64,000 nucleotides of DNA. It comes from Tragulus kanchil (lineage: Eukaryota; Chordata; Mammalia; Artiodactyla; Tragulidae). Below, one piece after another: positions 45,734-56,888 of the stretch. The position numbers and the translations under genes are program-made. The stretch spans positions 170,929,298 to 170,993,297 of the forward strand of contig JAIOJX010000030.1 in assembly GCA_022376925.1 (NCBI GenBank), written 5' to 3'. Position 1 is the stretch's first letter. Each line of letters begins with the position of its first letter. The notes under the pieces are model-generated. The model made no database searches. It was not told the DNA's origin and saw only the letters and a program-made list of their open reading frames with translations.

Positions 45734-46648
45734 AAGAAGAAGGTATCGGAGTCTTCCTGAGTGTTGGCAATTTCACCTGAGTGGATGCCATAGGAATTCT
45801 ATGATAATGTTATAGTCATGTCTTACCACATTCACACGACTGTCTCTCATGTCTCACTTTCAGTGTCACATCCTCTGAGATCCCTTCCATGACTAAAATA
45901 GCTTCTCTCCTGCTCCTTAGCACAGCTTTATGTGTATTGCCATGCATACTTGTCTTCTGTTTGAATGTTAGAAACAAGAATGATTTTTGCATCTTACAAA
46001 TCGAGTACTTGTTTAAAATGGTGTAGTGTTTGCATGGAACTGATATAAAGCCTCTCTAGATCACTTATAATACCTAACAGAATGTATATGTTATGTAAAC
46101 AGTCACAAATACATTATAAATGCTGTGGAAATAGTTAGTGGGGTGAGACAAATTCAAGTTTCCTTCTTTGGAACTTTCTGGAATTTTTTTCCCCAAGTGG
46201 TTTCTGTCTGTCGTTGGTTGAATTCTCAGATGTAGACCTTTTGGATATGGAACCTTTGGATATAGAGGGTCAACTTTACGTGGATGTCAAACAAAGAACA
46301 GTAACCACACATTACATGTGGGCAGGTGGTGACAGTTTCCTCTCTGTTCAGATCCTGAGAATCTCCATTTTTCTCTCCATAGTTAGTCATGGATAGCAGT
46401 GTCATTGGATACTTTTTAGATATTATATGCGTATATAAGTTTACATCTCTCCTCCTTTTTTTTTAACAGACATATACGCATACTATCTATAACTGTTTCA
46501 TTTTCCATGTCTTGTTGGTAGTGTTAAGATATTCAGAAACTCAGGACTGATAATACTTCGAGTGTCCATCATTTATTGATCAGGGTAGTTGCTCCTCCAA
46601 CTTGAAGTCATCTCAGTTTAAGGAGAATAAAAAGAGGCTGAAAAAGGT

Positions 46649-46850
46649 AAAAGTGTTAGTTGCTCAGTCATGTCTGACTCTTTGCGACCCCATGGACTGT
46701 AGCTCATGAGGCTCCTCTGTCCATGAAGTTCTCTAGGCAAGAACACTAGAGTGGGTTGTCATTCCCTTCTCCAGGGAATCTTCTCAATCTAGGAATCAAA
46801 CCTGGGTCTCCTGCATTGCAGGCAGATTCTTTACCATCTGAACCACCAGA
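46649..46850 (-). mobile_element. Bov-A2-type SINE (D17 copy)
   Basis: Second D17 copy of 45532-45733, identical by eye. Confidence 0.92.
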
Positions 46851-47150
46851 AAGAAGAAGGTATCGGAGTCTTCCTGAGTGTTGGCAATTTCACCTGAGTG
46901 GATGCCATAGGAATTCTATGATAATGTTATAGTCATGTCTTACCACATTCACACGACTGTCTCTCATGTCTCACTTTCAGTGTCACATCCTCTGAGATCC
47001 CTTCCATGACTAAAATAGCTTCTCTCCTGCTCCTTAGCACAGCTTTATGTGTATTGCCATGCATACTTGTCTTCTGTTTGAATGTTAGAAACAAGAATGA
47101 TTTTTGCATCTTACAAATGTAAACTACTTTATATGGGAATATAGTCTTTT

Positions 47151-47485
47151 TTTTTTTTTTTTAAGGATTTATTTTTATTGATTTATTTTGGGCGGGGGTC
47201 GGGTTGTGGAGGGAGGGGAGCGGGCTGGCCACTTCTATTGGTCTTTCGTTTCTCCATTTTCATCCGTGTTTGTTCTTTGGCTCCTGCGGGCCTCCCATCG
47301 CGGTGGCGTCTGTCGTCGCAGAGCACCGGCTCTGGGCGCATGAGCCCCAGAGCTCCAGCTCGGTGATTGGACACATCGGTCCAGCCGCTCCGCGGCACAT
47401 GGGATCTTCCCAGGCCAGGGATCGAACCGGCACCCCTTGCACTGCAAGGCGGTGTCCTTACCCTCTGGACCACCAAGGGAAGCCC
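47151..47485 (-). mobile_element. Full-length tRNA-derived SINE with target-site duplication
   Basis: Best single-copy example of this SINE family. Read on the minus strand it has a GCTTCCCTTGGTGGTCCAGA head, the B-box GGTTCGATCCC, a body with GGACCGATGTGTCCAATCAC and CCACCGCGATGGGAGGCCCG, a C-rich 3' tract, and an (AAATAAATC)-type tail. Flanks TGGGAATATAGTCTTTT (47134-47150) and TGGGAATATACTCTTTT (47486-47502) are a 17-bp target-site duplication with one mismatch. The body keeps many CG dinucleotides, which suggests a fairly recent insertion. Confidence 0.88.
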
Positions 47486-47829
47486 TGGGAATATACTCTT
47501 TTGCAGTGTCACCTTGACTCAGTAGCAGCGATTTTAGCATCTGTAATCTTCTAAGTTCAGGATCGTGCCAGCTGAACCCTGAAGTTAGTGAAGATGGTGA
47601 CTAACTCTCACATGTTTGTGTATCTCCAGTGCCTGCCCAGGGTCTCAGTAACTATCTTACTGAATAGAGAATCTTGTCAAGAAGCTTTTCTGTGTATTTT
47701 CTTCTAGTATTTTACAAATTTAGGTTTCACGTTTAAGTTTGTAAGCCATTTGGAGTTGATTTTTGTGTAGAGTTTGAGGTCAGAGTCCCAGCTCACACTA
47801 CAGCATGCAGCTCTCCAGCACCACGAATT

Positions 47830-48045
47830 CTTTTATTTTTAATTTAGTTATTTTTTACTTTTTTTAATAATTATTTTTATTTTACTTTTTGCTTTTACAG
47901 AGTTTTGTTGTTTACAGATATGTATAATCCCAGAATAGTCATACATATATCCCTGACCCCTCCCTCCTCCACCCCCCTCCCAGTTCCCCCCATCCCACCC
48001 CTTCAGGCGATTGCACAGAACCCCTGCAGGATCCCCTATTCCCAC
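47830..48045 (-). mobile_element. Younger truncated L1 3' end nested in the old L1
   Basis: A T-rich head (A-tail in antisense), then TTTGTTGTTTACAGATATGT, a C-rich tract, and TTCAGGCGATTGCACAGAAC. Flanking 13-bp repeats AGCACCACGAATT (47817-47829) and AGCACCACAAATT (48046-48058) are the target-site duplication, which shows the order of insertion. Confidence 0.72.
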
Positions 48046-48302
48046 AGCACCACAAATTGAAGAGACTCTCCTCCTCTCCTCACTGTGGCTCTTGAGGAGA
48101 GGTCAGCCTGCTCACAGCTCAGTTGACTGCAGATGCATGGATTTATTTCTGGATTCTCTGTTATGGTCCACTGGCCCAATGTCTGCTTTTATCCCATTCA
48201 TATACTGTTTTAATTACTACAGCTTTTAGTATATTTTGAAATCTGAAAGTGTGGTGATGCCTTCAGCTTTGTTCTTAATGTTCAAGATGGCTTTGACTAT
48301 TT

Positions 48303-48326
48303 TGTGTGTGTGTGTGTGTGTGTGTG
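48303..48326. repeat. (TG)n microsatellite
   Basis: About 12 TG units inside the old L1 remnant. Confidence 0.9.
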
Positions 48327-48440
48327 GTTCCCTGTGAATTTTAAAATTGCCCTGTTTTTGTAAAGCATGCTGTTGGTGTTTTGGTAAGGATCACGTCAAA
48401 TTTGGAGTTGGCTTTGGGTACTCCAAAAATATTCTTCCAG

Positions 48441-51058
48441 GTTACAAACGTGGACTGTCTTCCTTTACCCCGGTCTTCTTTAATTTCCTTCATTAGTGTT
48501 TTATCTTGTTCAGTGTACAGCAGAAGCAGACCGCACTGAGGAAGAATTCCTACTTCGTGTTGTTCCCTATCACAGTGTTTGATTATGGTTATGCTACCCA
48601 TTCCATCTAACCTGTCTTCTAACTGGTTTCAAATTCTTTGAAATCTAGAGTTAATTAAAAATGAGTTTGCATCATGTATTAAATATTAACAATCATTACC
48701 TTAAGGAACTTAAAATTCAGATTAAAAAAGGGTATGACTTCTACCCCACTAAAATTATATTTTGACTGTATTTAAAGAGATTGCTTTTTAGAAGGTTTTA
48801 ATTTATTCTTTTACTGAGCTATTCAGTAGCTTGTTCATACCTTTTGAAATTCTTTATTGACTTCTCACATTGTCCATTTTTGAGATGATAAAGGACAACT
48901 TCCCCAACCACTGACAAAAGGACTTGTGTTTGGACTGCCCATCATCTTTGGCATGTGGCCTCTGAGATGAAAAGAGGCATATCACAAAATAGTTTATTAT
49001 CTTCCTGAAGTTTCCTATCTTTAATTTTGGAGGAATAAACAAATTGAGTGACATGAATTCCAAAGTGCTCATCCTGTGATAGGATCTTAAATTATTCTAA
49101 CCCTCACTGCTGGAGAGAGACAATGTATTATTTTAATTCATAAAGAGGGAAATAATTGGGAGTCTCAGTCTTTGCAGGAAATGAAGCAATTAAGAAATAA
49201 CACAATCAAAGACAAGTAATATGCCTAAGTGAATAGCAATAGTATCCAGAGCACCATTACTTGTTACTCAGAAGTGACTGGCCACATACACCTCAGCTAC
49301 CTAAGGAAATGTAGGGGTGACCCCTTCCAGGGACTGAAAGTATACATATTATTTTGATCTTAAACATTTCATTCAAGGATTCCTTTAGGCTTTTCGAAAA
49401 ATGCACACAATAGCTTTCTGTTTCTAGGCATGTTGGATGTTATAAAGGCTTAGAGTTTTAACATTGTTTTTGCTTGTCACTAAGTCCTTAAGACATTTGG
49501 GCTTTGAAGGATGAGTAGGAGCTTGCCAGTTAGGTGACGGGAGCAGAAATGACAGTTGACAAGGCAAAGTGTGTTCAGTGTCACCTGGGGGTAAAACTGT
49601 TGGATTCCTGGCTGCTGCCTGGTCATGCCTGCACATTGTGCTTTAGGCAGGAAGGAGGGCTTATAGGCTATAAGGAGGAAAAATAAAGTGGTGATTTATA
49701 AGGCTCCCTTGGGCAGCGGGGTGGAGAAAAGATAAGCCCGTGAGAGACTTGAGGCAGAAGAATTTTGGGAGACTAATAGAGAACAGAGGTAAAAAGATTT
49801 TCACAGGAGGCCTCAGCACAGAGATTCAAACCATAAGGCTTAGCGGTGGGTTTCCTATGGAGAGTGAGTGAATGTGCGTGTGTGTGTGTGGGGGGGAAGG
49901 TATGGTGGTTAAGAGTTTGTTGAATCACATGAAAATGTGTGACGAATGTTGACTGCTCCTTGTGGCATCTGCGCTTTGACATCTCATCCTTCCATTTGCC
50001 TCTGGGTTTTGAGTCCTGTGATTGTTTCTTAACCAAAGGTTTATGGCGAGCTCACTCTGTGCTGTTCTGGAGGCCATGGATGGAACAGAGAGCAAGACAG
50101 ATTACATTTCCTGGCCTCATGAGGTGATGTCTCCTTGGCTTTTTTGAAACTTTTATTTTTATTTTTTGCATCAAAGCCGTGTTTCAGCATCTCTGACCTA
50201 GCTCTTATTTTCTTTAAAGCAGTTAAGACCCAAGTGGTGAGTTTTGAAAAGAACTTTTGAGGAGGAGCTGAACTTGGAGCTAGAGACTGTGTTCTAAATG
50301 TTGGATCACTGAGGTTGGCAGAGGGTGGGCAGGAGAAGGAGAAGAGGTGTGTGTCAGGGCCCCACGGTGGGAAACGTGTCTCTTAATAAATGACAGGACC
50401 AGGCTGCGTGGACCCAAGGTGCCTGCTGAGGTCCTTGGCACATGATGAATTCAGAGGACATTTTTCTGTTTTCCTTAATGTTTCTCTACAAATTCCATCT
50501 CATTCCTTGTTTTAATGAGGACATCCTTCATGCCTAAACAAAACCCCTACTGCTAGAACCCAAGCCCATTGCCTTCATGGCTCTTCTCTGCCAGGTTTCC
50601 CATAGGAGGGGGTGAAAAAGAGCCTCTGCTTGATGTGGGCTCCAGGGACTGTCGGCCACTTGCAGTCTCCTGGATGCTCTGATTGCAGCCCTGCTTGTGC
50701 AGGTGGTGGAGACCATCATTCCCCCTGCTCCCTCTCCCTGTGTCGCCAGATTCCCGGATTTCGTCAGTACGATGTGTGCACTGACCAGGCAGCTGGATTT
50801 GCTTAGGCTCATGGCCATTCCATGCAGTTGTGTTGGGTACCATGCTGGCCACTTACTTAGTGAACACAATAGCATCTAGTCAGTGGGTTAGTCACTGGGT
50901 TAGTTAGAAAGTTGTATTGCCACATGGTTGAGTATTACACCAGACGAGTGTGTAAGTTGCAATGGCAAGATGAAAAACACTGAATTCCAATGGGAGGTGT
51001 AGCGTGGGGTCTAGCAAGGAGGTAGCATTTGAATTAGGAAGTTTAAGGGATGACTGGA
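48441..51058. other. Unique non-coding stretch without duplication
   Basis: No recognised young repeat, except a (GT)n run followed by seven or more G at 49875-49897. Two overlapping antisense ORFs of 113 and 99 codons (50534-50875) lie in different frames of one GC-richer patch. Neither resembles a known protein family to me, and no splice or promoter context supports them. Confidence 0.5.
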
Positions 51059-51679
51059 TTTGGCACAGATCCACAGGTAGAGGGTGTGAGTCCAGATTAA
51101 GAGAACATGGACAGATGCTAAGAGGTGCCAGACATCCTAGACTCTCCTTTAGTCTGGGAAGTTGTATAGCATCTCCATGTGGCTGGAACTAATAAGGGAG
51201 AATTTGAAGTATAGATTTGAGTGCTATGCTTTAGAGTAGTGTTGGATTTGATCTTTAATGGGAAATCAGAGTTTTTTTAAGCAAGTGAGAGTTGATTCAG
51301 GTTTTAGAAACACCTCTCCAGTAGAAACATGGAGGGCAATTATAAGAGGCAGAAAATCAGAGGCGAGGAGCCCAACTGTGAGATCACTGGCCTAGTGCAG
51401 TAGGGCGCTGGTATGGACCTGGCCTTGGGCTGTATCTTCAGTCTGAACATCTTTCCTGAATTCTAGCCTCTTTTATCCAACTGCCTATTTGATGTATCTG
51501 CTCAAATGTCTAATAAACATCTCAAACACTAGGTGTCCAAGACAGAGCTGTGAGTCTGCCCTTCTTGAAGCCTGCTCCCTTCCTAGCCTGCCCTGTTTCC
51601 ATTGATGGAAGTCCATTCTTCCAGTTGCTTAAAAAACATGGAGTTGCCCTTGAGTTTTTCCATTTTATACCCTCCATTT

Positions 51680-51897
51680 ATTGTTGTTCTTCAGTCATTA
51701 AGTTGTGTCCAGCTCTGCAACCCCATGGTCTGTAGCTCACCAGGCTCCTTTATCCATGGGATTTTCCAGGCAAGAATACTGGAGTGGGTTGTCATTTCCT
51801 CCTCTAGGGAATTTTCCTGACCTAGAGATTGAACTCATGTCTCCTGTGTCTCCTGCACTGGCAGGTAAATTCTTTACTGCCGAGCCACTGGGAAGCT
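51680..51897 (-). mobile_element. Bov-A2-type SINE
   Basis: TGTTGTTCTTCAGTCATTAA, CTCTGCAACCCCATGGTCTG, GAATACTGGAGTGGGTTGTC, TTCTTTACTGCCGAGCCACT. Duplicated at 52767-52984 (D18), and a heavily deleted remnant stands at 54034-54090 (D19). Confidence 0.9.
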
Positions 51898-52766
51898 ACC
51901 CTCCTTTTAACCAATCATAAAATCCCATCACCTTTCCCTTCCTCACCATCTCTCTTGCTACCATCCGTGTATAAATCTCCATAATAGTTTGCTTGAAATG
52001 CTGCAGTAATGTCTCCCTGCTTAAGTCTTTGCTCTTCTGAATCCATGCTCAGACTTCATCTTCTCAGGGAGGTCTATGCTGCCTACCGTAATGTAACACA
52101 GCAATGTGCCTTTACTCACTTTAGCCCATCCACTGAATTAGAGAACTTTGGCACAGATCCACAGGTAGAGGTGTGAGTCCAGATTAAGAGAACATGGACA
52201 GATGCTAAGAGGTGCCAGACATCCTAGACTCTCCTTTAGTCTGGGAAGTTGTATAGCATCTCCATGTGGCTGGAACTAATAAGGGAGAATTTGAAGTATA
52301 GATTTGAGTGCTATGCTTTAGAGTAGTGTTGGATTTGATCTTTAATGGGAAATCAGAGTTTTTTTAAGCAAGTGAGAGTTGATTCAGGTTTTAGAAACAC
52401 CTCTCCAGTAGAAACATGGAGGGCAATTATAAGAGGCAGAAAATCAGAGGCGAGGAGCCCAACTGTGAGATCACTGGCCTAGTGCAGTAGGGCGCTGGTA
52501 TGGACCTGGCCTTGGGCTGTATCTTCAGTCTGAACATCTTTCCTGAATTCTAGCCTCTTTTATCCAACTGCCTATTTGATGTATCTGCTCAAATGTCTAA
52601 TAAACATCTCAAACACTAGGTGTCCAAGACAGAGCTGTGAGTCTGCCCTTCTTGAAGCCTGCTCCCTTCCTAGCCTGCCCTGTTTCCATTGATGGAAGTC
52701 CATTCTTCCAGTTGCTTAAAAAACATGGAGTTGCCCTTGAGTTTTTCCATTTTATACCCTCCATTT

Positions 52767-52984
52767 ATTGTTGTTCTTCAGTCATTAAGTTGTGTCCAGC
52801 TCTGCAACCCCATGGTCTGTAGCTCACCAGGCTCCTTTATCCATGGGATTTTCCAGGCAAGAATACTGGAGTGGGTTGTCATTTCCTCCTCTAGGGAATT
52901 TTCCTGACCTAGAGATTGAACTCATGTCTCCTGTGTCTCCTGCACTGGCAGGTAAATTCTTTACTGCCGAGCCACTGGGAAGCT
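52767..52984 (-). mobile_element. Bov-A2-type SINE (D18 copy)
   Basis: Second copy of 51680-51897. Confidence 0.9.
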
Positions 52985-55117
52985 ACCCTCCTTTTAACCA
53001 ATCATAAAATCCCATCACCTTTCCCTTCCTCACCATCTCTCTTGCTACCATCCGTGTATAAATCTCCATAATAGTTTGCTTGAAATGCTGCAGTAATGTC
53101 TCCCTGCTTAAGTCTTTGCTCTTCTGAATCCATGCTCAGACTTCATCTTCTCAGGGAGGTCTATGCTGCCTACCGTAATGTAACACAGCAATGTGCCTTT
53201 ACTCACTTTAGCCCATCCACTTGCTATCCACTTCCTCTTGTTTTCCATGGCTCTCATTCCAGTTATATAGCATGCTGTGTAATTGTCTTTTTGTTGTTTA
53301 TTGTCTCTTTCTACACTCAAACTTAGCTCCATAGCAGTAGGATTCTTGGTCTATTTGCTCACTACTGTATCTCACATGGCCTAGAAAAGAGCCTGGCACA
53401 AAATAGGGAGTGCACACATAGTGGATGAATGAATGGATGGTTAGTCTGCTGAAAAGAATGGAAGGTGTAGGTTAGCAGAATAGAAATTAGAGCTCTTGGC
53501 ATCTTACTGCTTTTGAGGGTGGAGAGAGGAAAGGAGTAAAGAGGGATTCCTTAAGTTGGACTGATGCCTTTACCTGACAAGGGGAAGGCAGTAGAAGAAA
53601 AATATCTTGGAGAAATTAATGAGTTTACTTGTGTGTGAATGTTTGTGAAATAACCAAGTTCAGTTACTCAGCATATTGGTTTTGCTCAGCAGAGAGGTTG
53701 GGCTGAAATTTAAGGTTTTAATAGGCATCGACTGTGGAGTGGATGCGATTCCCTGTGGAGAGGGGATCAAATGAAAGAGGAGAAGTAGGTAGAAAGATGC
53801 GAGGAGACCTAAACCTTTATTTAGGGGGTGCACCCAGGGTAAGCCAGCATGTTACTAGTTGACATTCAAGTTTGATCTCCTTGGCGTACTTGGACACTTA
53901 TTTGGAAGGTGAAGAGGCAAATGTATTGTAGACTAAAAAAATGCACAAGCCGAGAGTTGTGAGTTAAGTTTTATTTGAAGCAAAATGAAGACTGCTGCCC
54001 AGCAGGCAATATCTCAGTTGTGAAGTTAATTGCATTTCCTTCCTCTAGGGAATTTTCCTGACCGAGTCTCACTGGGAAGTTTTTACCCCTCCCTTTTAAC
54101 CAATCATAAAAGCCCATCACCTTTCCCTTCCTCACCATCTCTTGCTACCATCCGTGTATAAATCTCCATAATAGTTTGCTTGAAATGCTGCAGTAATGTC
54201 TCCCTGCTTAAGTCTTTGCTCTTCTGAATCCATGCTCAGACTTCATCTTCTCAGGGAGGTCTATGCTGCCTACCGTAATGTAACACAGCAATGTGCCTTT
54301 ACTCACTTTAGCCCATCCACTTGCTATCCACTTCCTCTTGTTTTCCATGGCTCTCATTCCAGTTATATAGCATGCTGTGTAATTGTCTTTTTGTTGTTTA
54401 TTGTCTCTTTCTACACTCAAACTTAGCTCCATAGCAGTAGGATTCTTGGTCTATTTGCTCACTACTGTATCTCACATGGCCTAGAAAAGAGCCTGGCACA
54501 AAATAGGGAGTGCACACATAGTGGATGAATGAATGGATGGTTAGTCTGCTGAAAAGAATGGAAGGTGTAGGTTAGCAGAATAGAAATTAGAGCTCTTGGC
54601 ATCTTACTGCTTTTGAGGGTGGAGAGAGGAAAGGAGTAAAGAGGGATTCCTTAAGTTGGACTGATGCCTTTACCTGACAAGGGGAAGGCAGTAGAAGAAA
54701 AATATCTTGGAGAAATTAATGAGTTTACTTGTGTGTGAATGTTTGTGAAATAACCAAGTTCAGTTACTCAGCATATTGGTTTTGCTCAGCAGAGAGGTTG
54801 GGCTGAAATTTAAGGTTTTAATAGGCATCGACTGTGGAGTGGATGCGATTCCCTGTGGAGAGGGGATCAAATGAAAGAGGAGAAGTAGGTAGAAAGATGC
54901 GAGGAGACCTAAACCTTTATTTAGGGGGTGCACCCAGGGTAAGCCAGCATGTTACTAGTTGACATTCAAGTTTGATCTCCTTGGCGTACTTGGACACTTA
55001 TTTGGAAGGTGAAGAGGCAAATGTATTGTAGACTAAAAAAATGCACAAGCCGAGAGTTGTGAGTTAAGTTTTATTTGAAGCAAAATGAAGACTGCTGCCC
55101 AGCAGGCAATATCTCAG
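52881..55117. repeat. Tandem duplication D19 (period 1153, then 1100)
   Basis: Copy A is 52881-54017 and copy B about 54034-55117. The first ~55 bases of copy B are a collapsed version of the Bov-A2 end: a net loss of about 54 bases between TTTTCCTGACC and CACTGGGAAG. After that the copies agree. Copy A starts within D18's second copy. Confidence 0.94.
53370..53450 (+). repeat. L2-type 3' end
   Basis: AAAAGAGCCTGGCACAAAAT followed by GGATGAATGAATGGATGG, the typical end of an L2 remnant. The D19 copy is at 54470-54550. Confidence 0.5.
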
Positions 55118-55560
55118 ATAGCTTTAAGAGACTGCTCCAGAGAAGCAGCAGGGGAAGGTCAGTATATAAGATTTTGGTGAAGGCTGTATTGAGTACAATT
55201 AAGCATTCATTTTAAAAAAGGTTTTCTGCTGATTATGGGGATCTGATGACAACATGAAGGGATTTAGTGCTTTTCTAGATATGAACAGATGCAAGGATTG
55301 CGATTATAATATCTGTTCGTGAAAATATCTATCTAAATAACTATCTAAAGAAACAGCCTCACCAGATTCCCTGGAGCACAGAGTGCCTCACGCCACCCTC
55401 GTCTCTGTCAGAGCACGTTGAAGGTCAACCGCTGCAGCAGCACAGGACTCCGTCTCCACGGGGACAGATGGCAGATGCCGTTGTTGTTCAGTCGTTGACA
55501 GTGCTCTTAGGAAATGCCAATTTGTAGTTGATAGTATGAAGAGCAAAGAGTGAGATCATC
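55058..55560 (-). repeat. LTR-type repeat, antisense (ERVL-like)
   Basis: GTTAAGTTTTATTTGAAGCA, AGCAGGCAATATCTCAGATA, GAGACTGCTCCAGAGAAGCA and GGAAGGTCAGTATATAAGAT match the antisense start of an LTR class common in ruminants and other laurasiatherians. Family and end points are uncertain. Copies: 53958-54017 (start only) and 56137-56639. Confidence 0.4.
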
Positions 55561-56136
55561 AGAACGCCTTTTGCCGTACAGTCTTGGGCGAGTCTGTATA
55601 ATGTTGGGGTTACTTCTTAGGCCCCTGTGTCTTCCAGCCACCTTTGCTCCTGCTTCCTGAATCCCATCTACATCTATCCCACATTGGTGTGAGTGTCACA
55701 TCAAGGCAGCAGACAGTAGAGCCCTAGCTTAGAGCATTAAAAGCTCTAGCAATTGTTTTCTTCACTGAGCTGTCAGAAAGGCAGTCCTGCCTGTATCCTA
55801 TGCCTCTCAGATTCCATGATCCATTTGAGACAATTTGCTACAGGCTTCAGATTCCAATTTTGCAGAACAGTCAGAGATCACTTAACTGCATTTTGCCTGT
55901 TTACAAGAGCTGATGATGCTTGCTTCACCAAATGACTCTTTAAGGAAATTCAAACAAAAAAGTCATTTTCTTTTCTCTGCTTTTTTTCTTCTTCAGAAAC
56001 TTCTCAGGGAAAGGCAACTAACGTGTGTATAAATGTCTCTATGAGCCTCAAAACCAATGCTGGTTAGAAGGATGGGGAGTTTGACCAATGTCAGCAGTGC
56101 TGGAAGCAGAGGACCTTGCTAAAATGCACAAGAGAT

Positions 56137-56639
56137 TGTGAGTTAAGTTTTATTTGAAGCAAAATGAAGACTGCTGCCCAGCAGGCAATATCTCAGATAG
56201 CTTTAAGAGACTGCTCCAGAGAAGCAGCAGGGGAAGGTCAGTATATAAGATTTTGGTGAAGGCTGTATTGAGTACAATTAAGCATTCATTTTAAAAAAGG
56301 TTTTCTGCTGATTATGGGGATCTGATGACAACATGAAGGGATTTAGTGCTTTTCTAGATATGAACAGATGCAAGGATTGCGATTATAATATCTGTTCGTG
56401 AAAATATCTATCTAAATAACTATCTAAAGAAACAGCCTCACCAGATTCCCTGGAGCACAGAGTGCCTCACGCCACCCTCGTCTCTGTCAGAGCACGTTGA
56501 AGGTCAACCGCTGCAGCAGCACAGGACTCCGTCTCCACGGGGACAGATGGCAGATGCCGTTGTTGTTCAGTCGTTGACAGTGCTCTTAGGAAATGCCAAT
56601 TTGTAGTTGATAGTATGAAGAGCAAAGAGTGAGATCATC
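56137..56639 (-). repeat. LTR-type repeat (D20 copy)
   Basis: Second copy of 55058-55560. Confidence 0.4.
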
Positions 56640-56888
56640 AGAACGCCTTTTGCCGTACAGTCTTGGGCGAGTCTGTATAATGTTGGGGTTACTTCTTAGG
56701 CCCCTGTGTCTTCCAGCCACCTTTGCTCCTGCTTCCTGAATCCCATCTACATCTATCCCACATTGGTGTGAGTGTCACATCAAGGCAGCAGACAGTAGAG
56801 CCCTAGCTTAGAGCATTAAAAGCTCTAGCAATTGTTTTCTTCACTGAGCTGTCAGAAAGGCAGTCCTGCCTGTATCCTATGCCTCTCA

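Larger units (their letters stand above)
44883..47117. repeat. Tandem duplication D17 (period 1117-1118)
   Basis: Copy A is 44883-46000 and copy B 46001-47117, with no spacer. The left breakpoint is inside the MER2-like element at TCGAGTAC. Differences: GTACCTTG/GTACTTG, CCTTTCTTTTTAAC/CCTTTTTTTTTAAC. Confidence 0.95.
47670..48440 (-). mobile_element. Old L1 ORF2/3' region, antisense, split by a younger L1
   Basis: The left part (47670-47829: GCCATTTGGAGTTGATTTTT, GCAGCTCTCCAGCACCAC) and the right part (48046-48440: GCACCACAAATTGAAGAGAC, GGATTTATTTCTGGATTCTC, GTGATGCCTTCAGCTTTGTT, GAGTTGGCTTTGGGTACTCC) are consecutive pieces of the same mammalian L1 region read antisense. It is decayed, with no ORF. 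A (TG)n run lies at 48303-48326. Confidence 0.72.
51059..53221. repeat. Tandem duplication D18 (period 1087-1088)
   Basis: Copy A is 51059-52134 and copy B 52147-53221. The short spacer 52135-52146 (GAATTAGAGAAC) is present in neither flank. One G differs close to the start (GTAGAGGGTGTGAG against GTAGAGGTGTGAG). Confidence 0.95.

Noticed and set aside
50534..50875. Overlapping 113- and 99-codon minus-strand ORFs as a possible exon
   Set aside because: Two frames open over the same GC-richer patch, no recognisable protein family, and no consistent splice-site pair.
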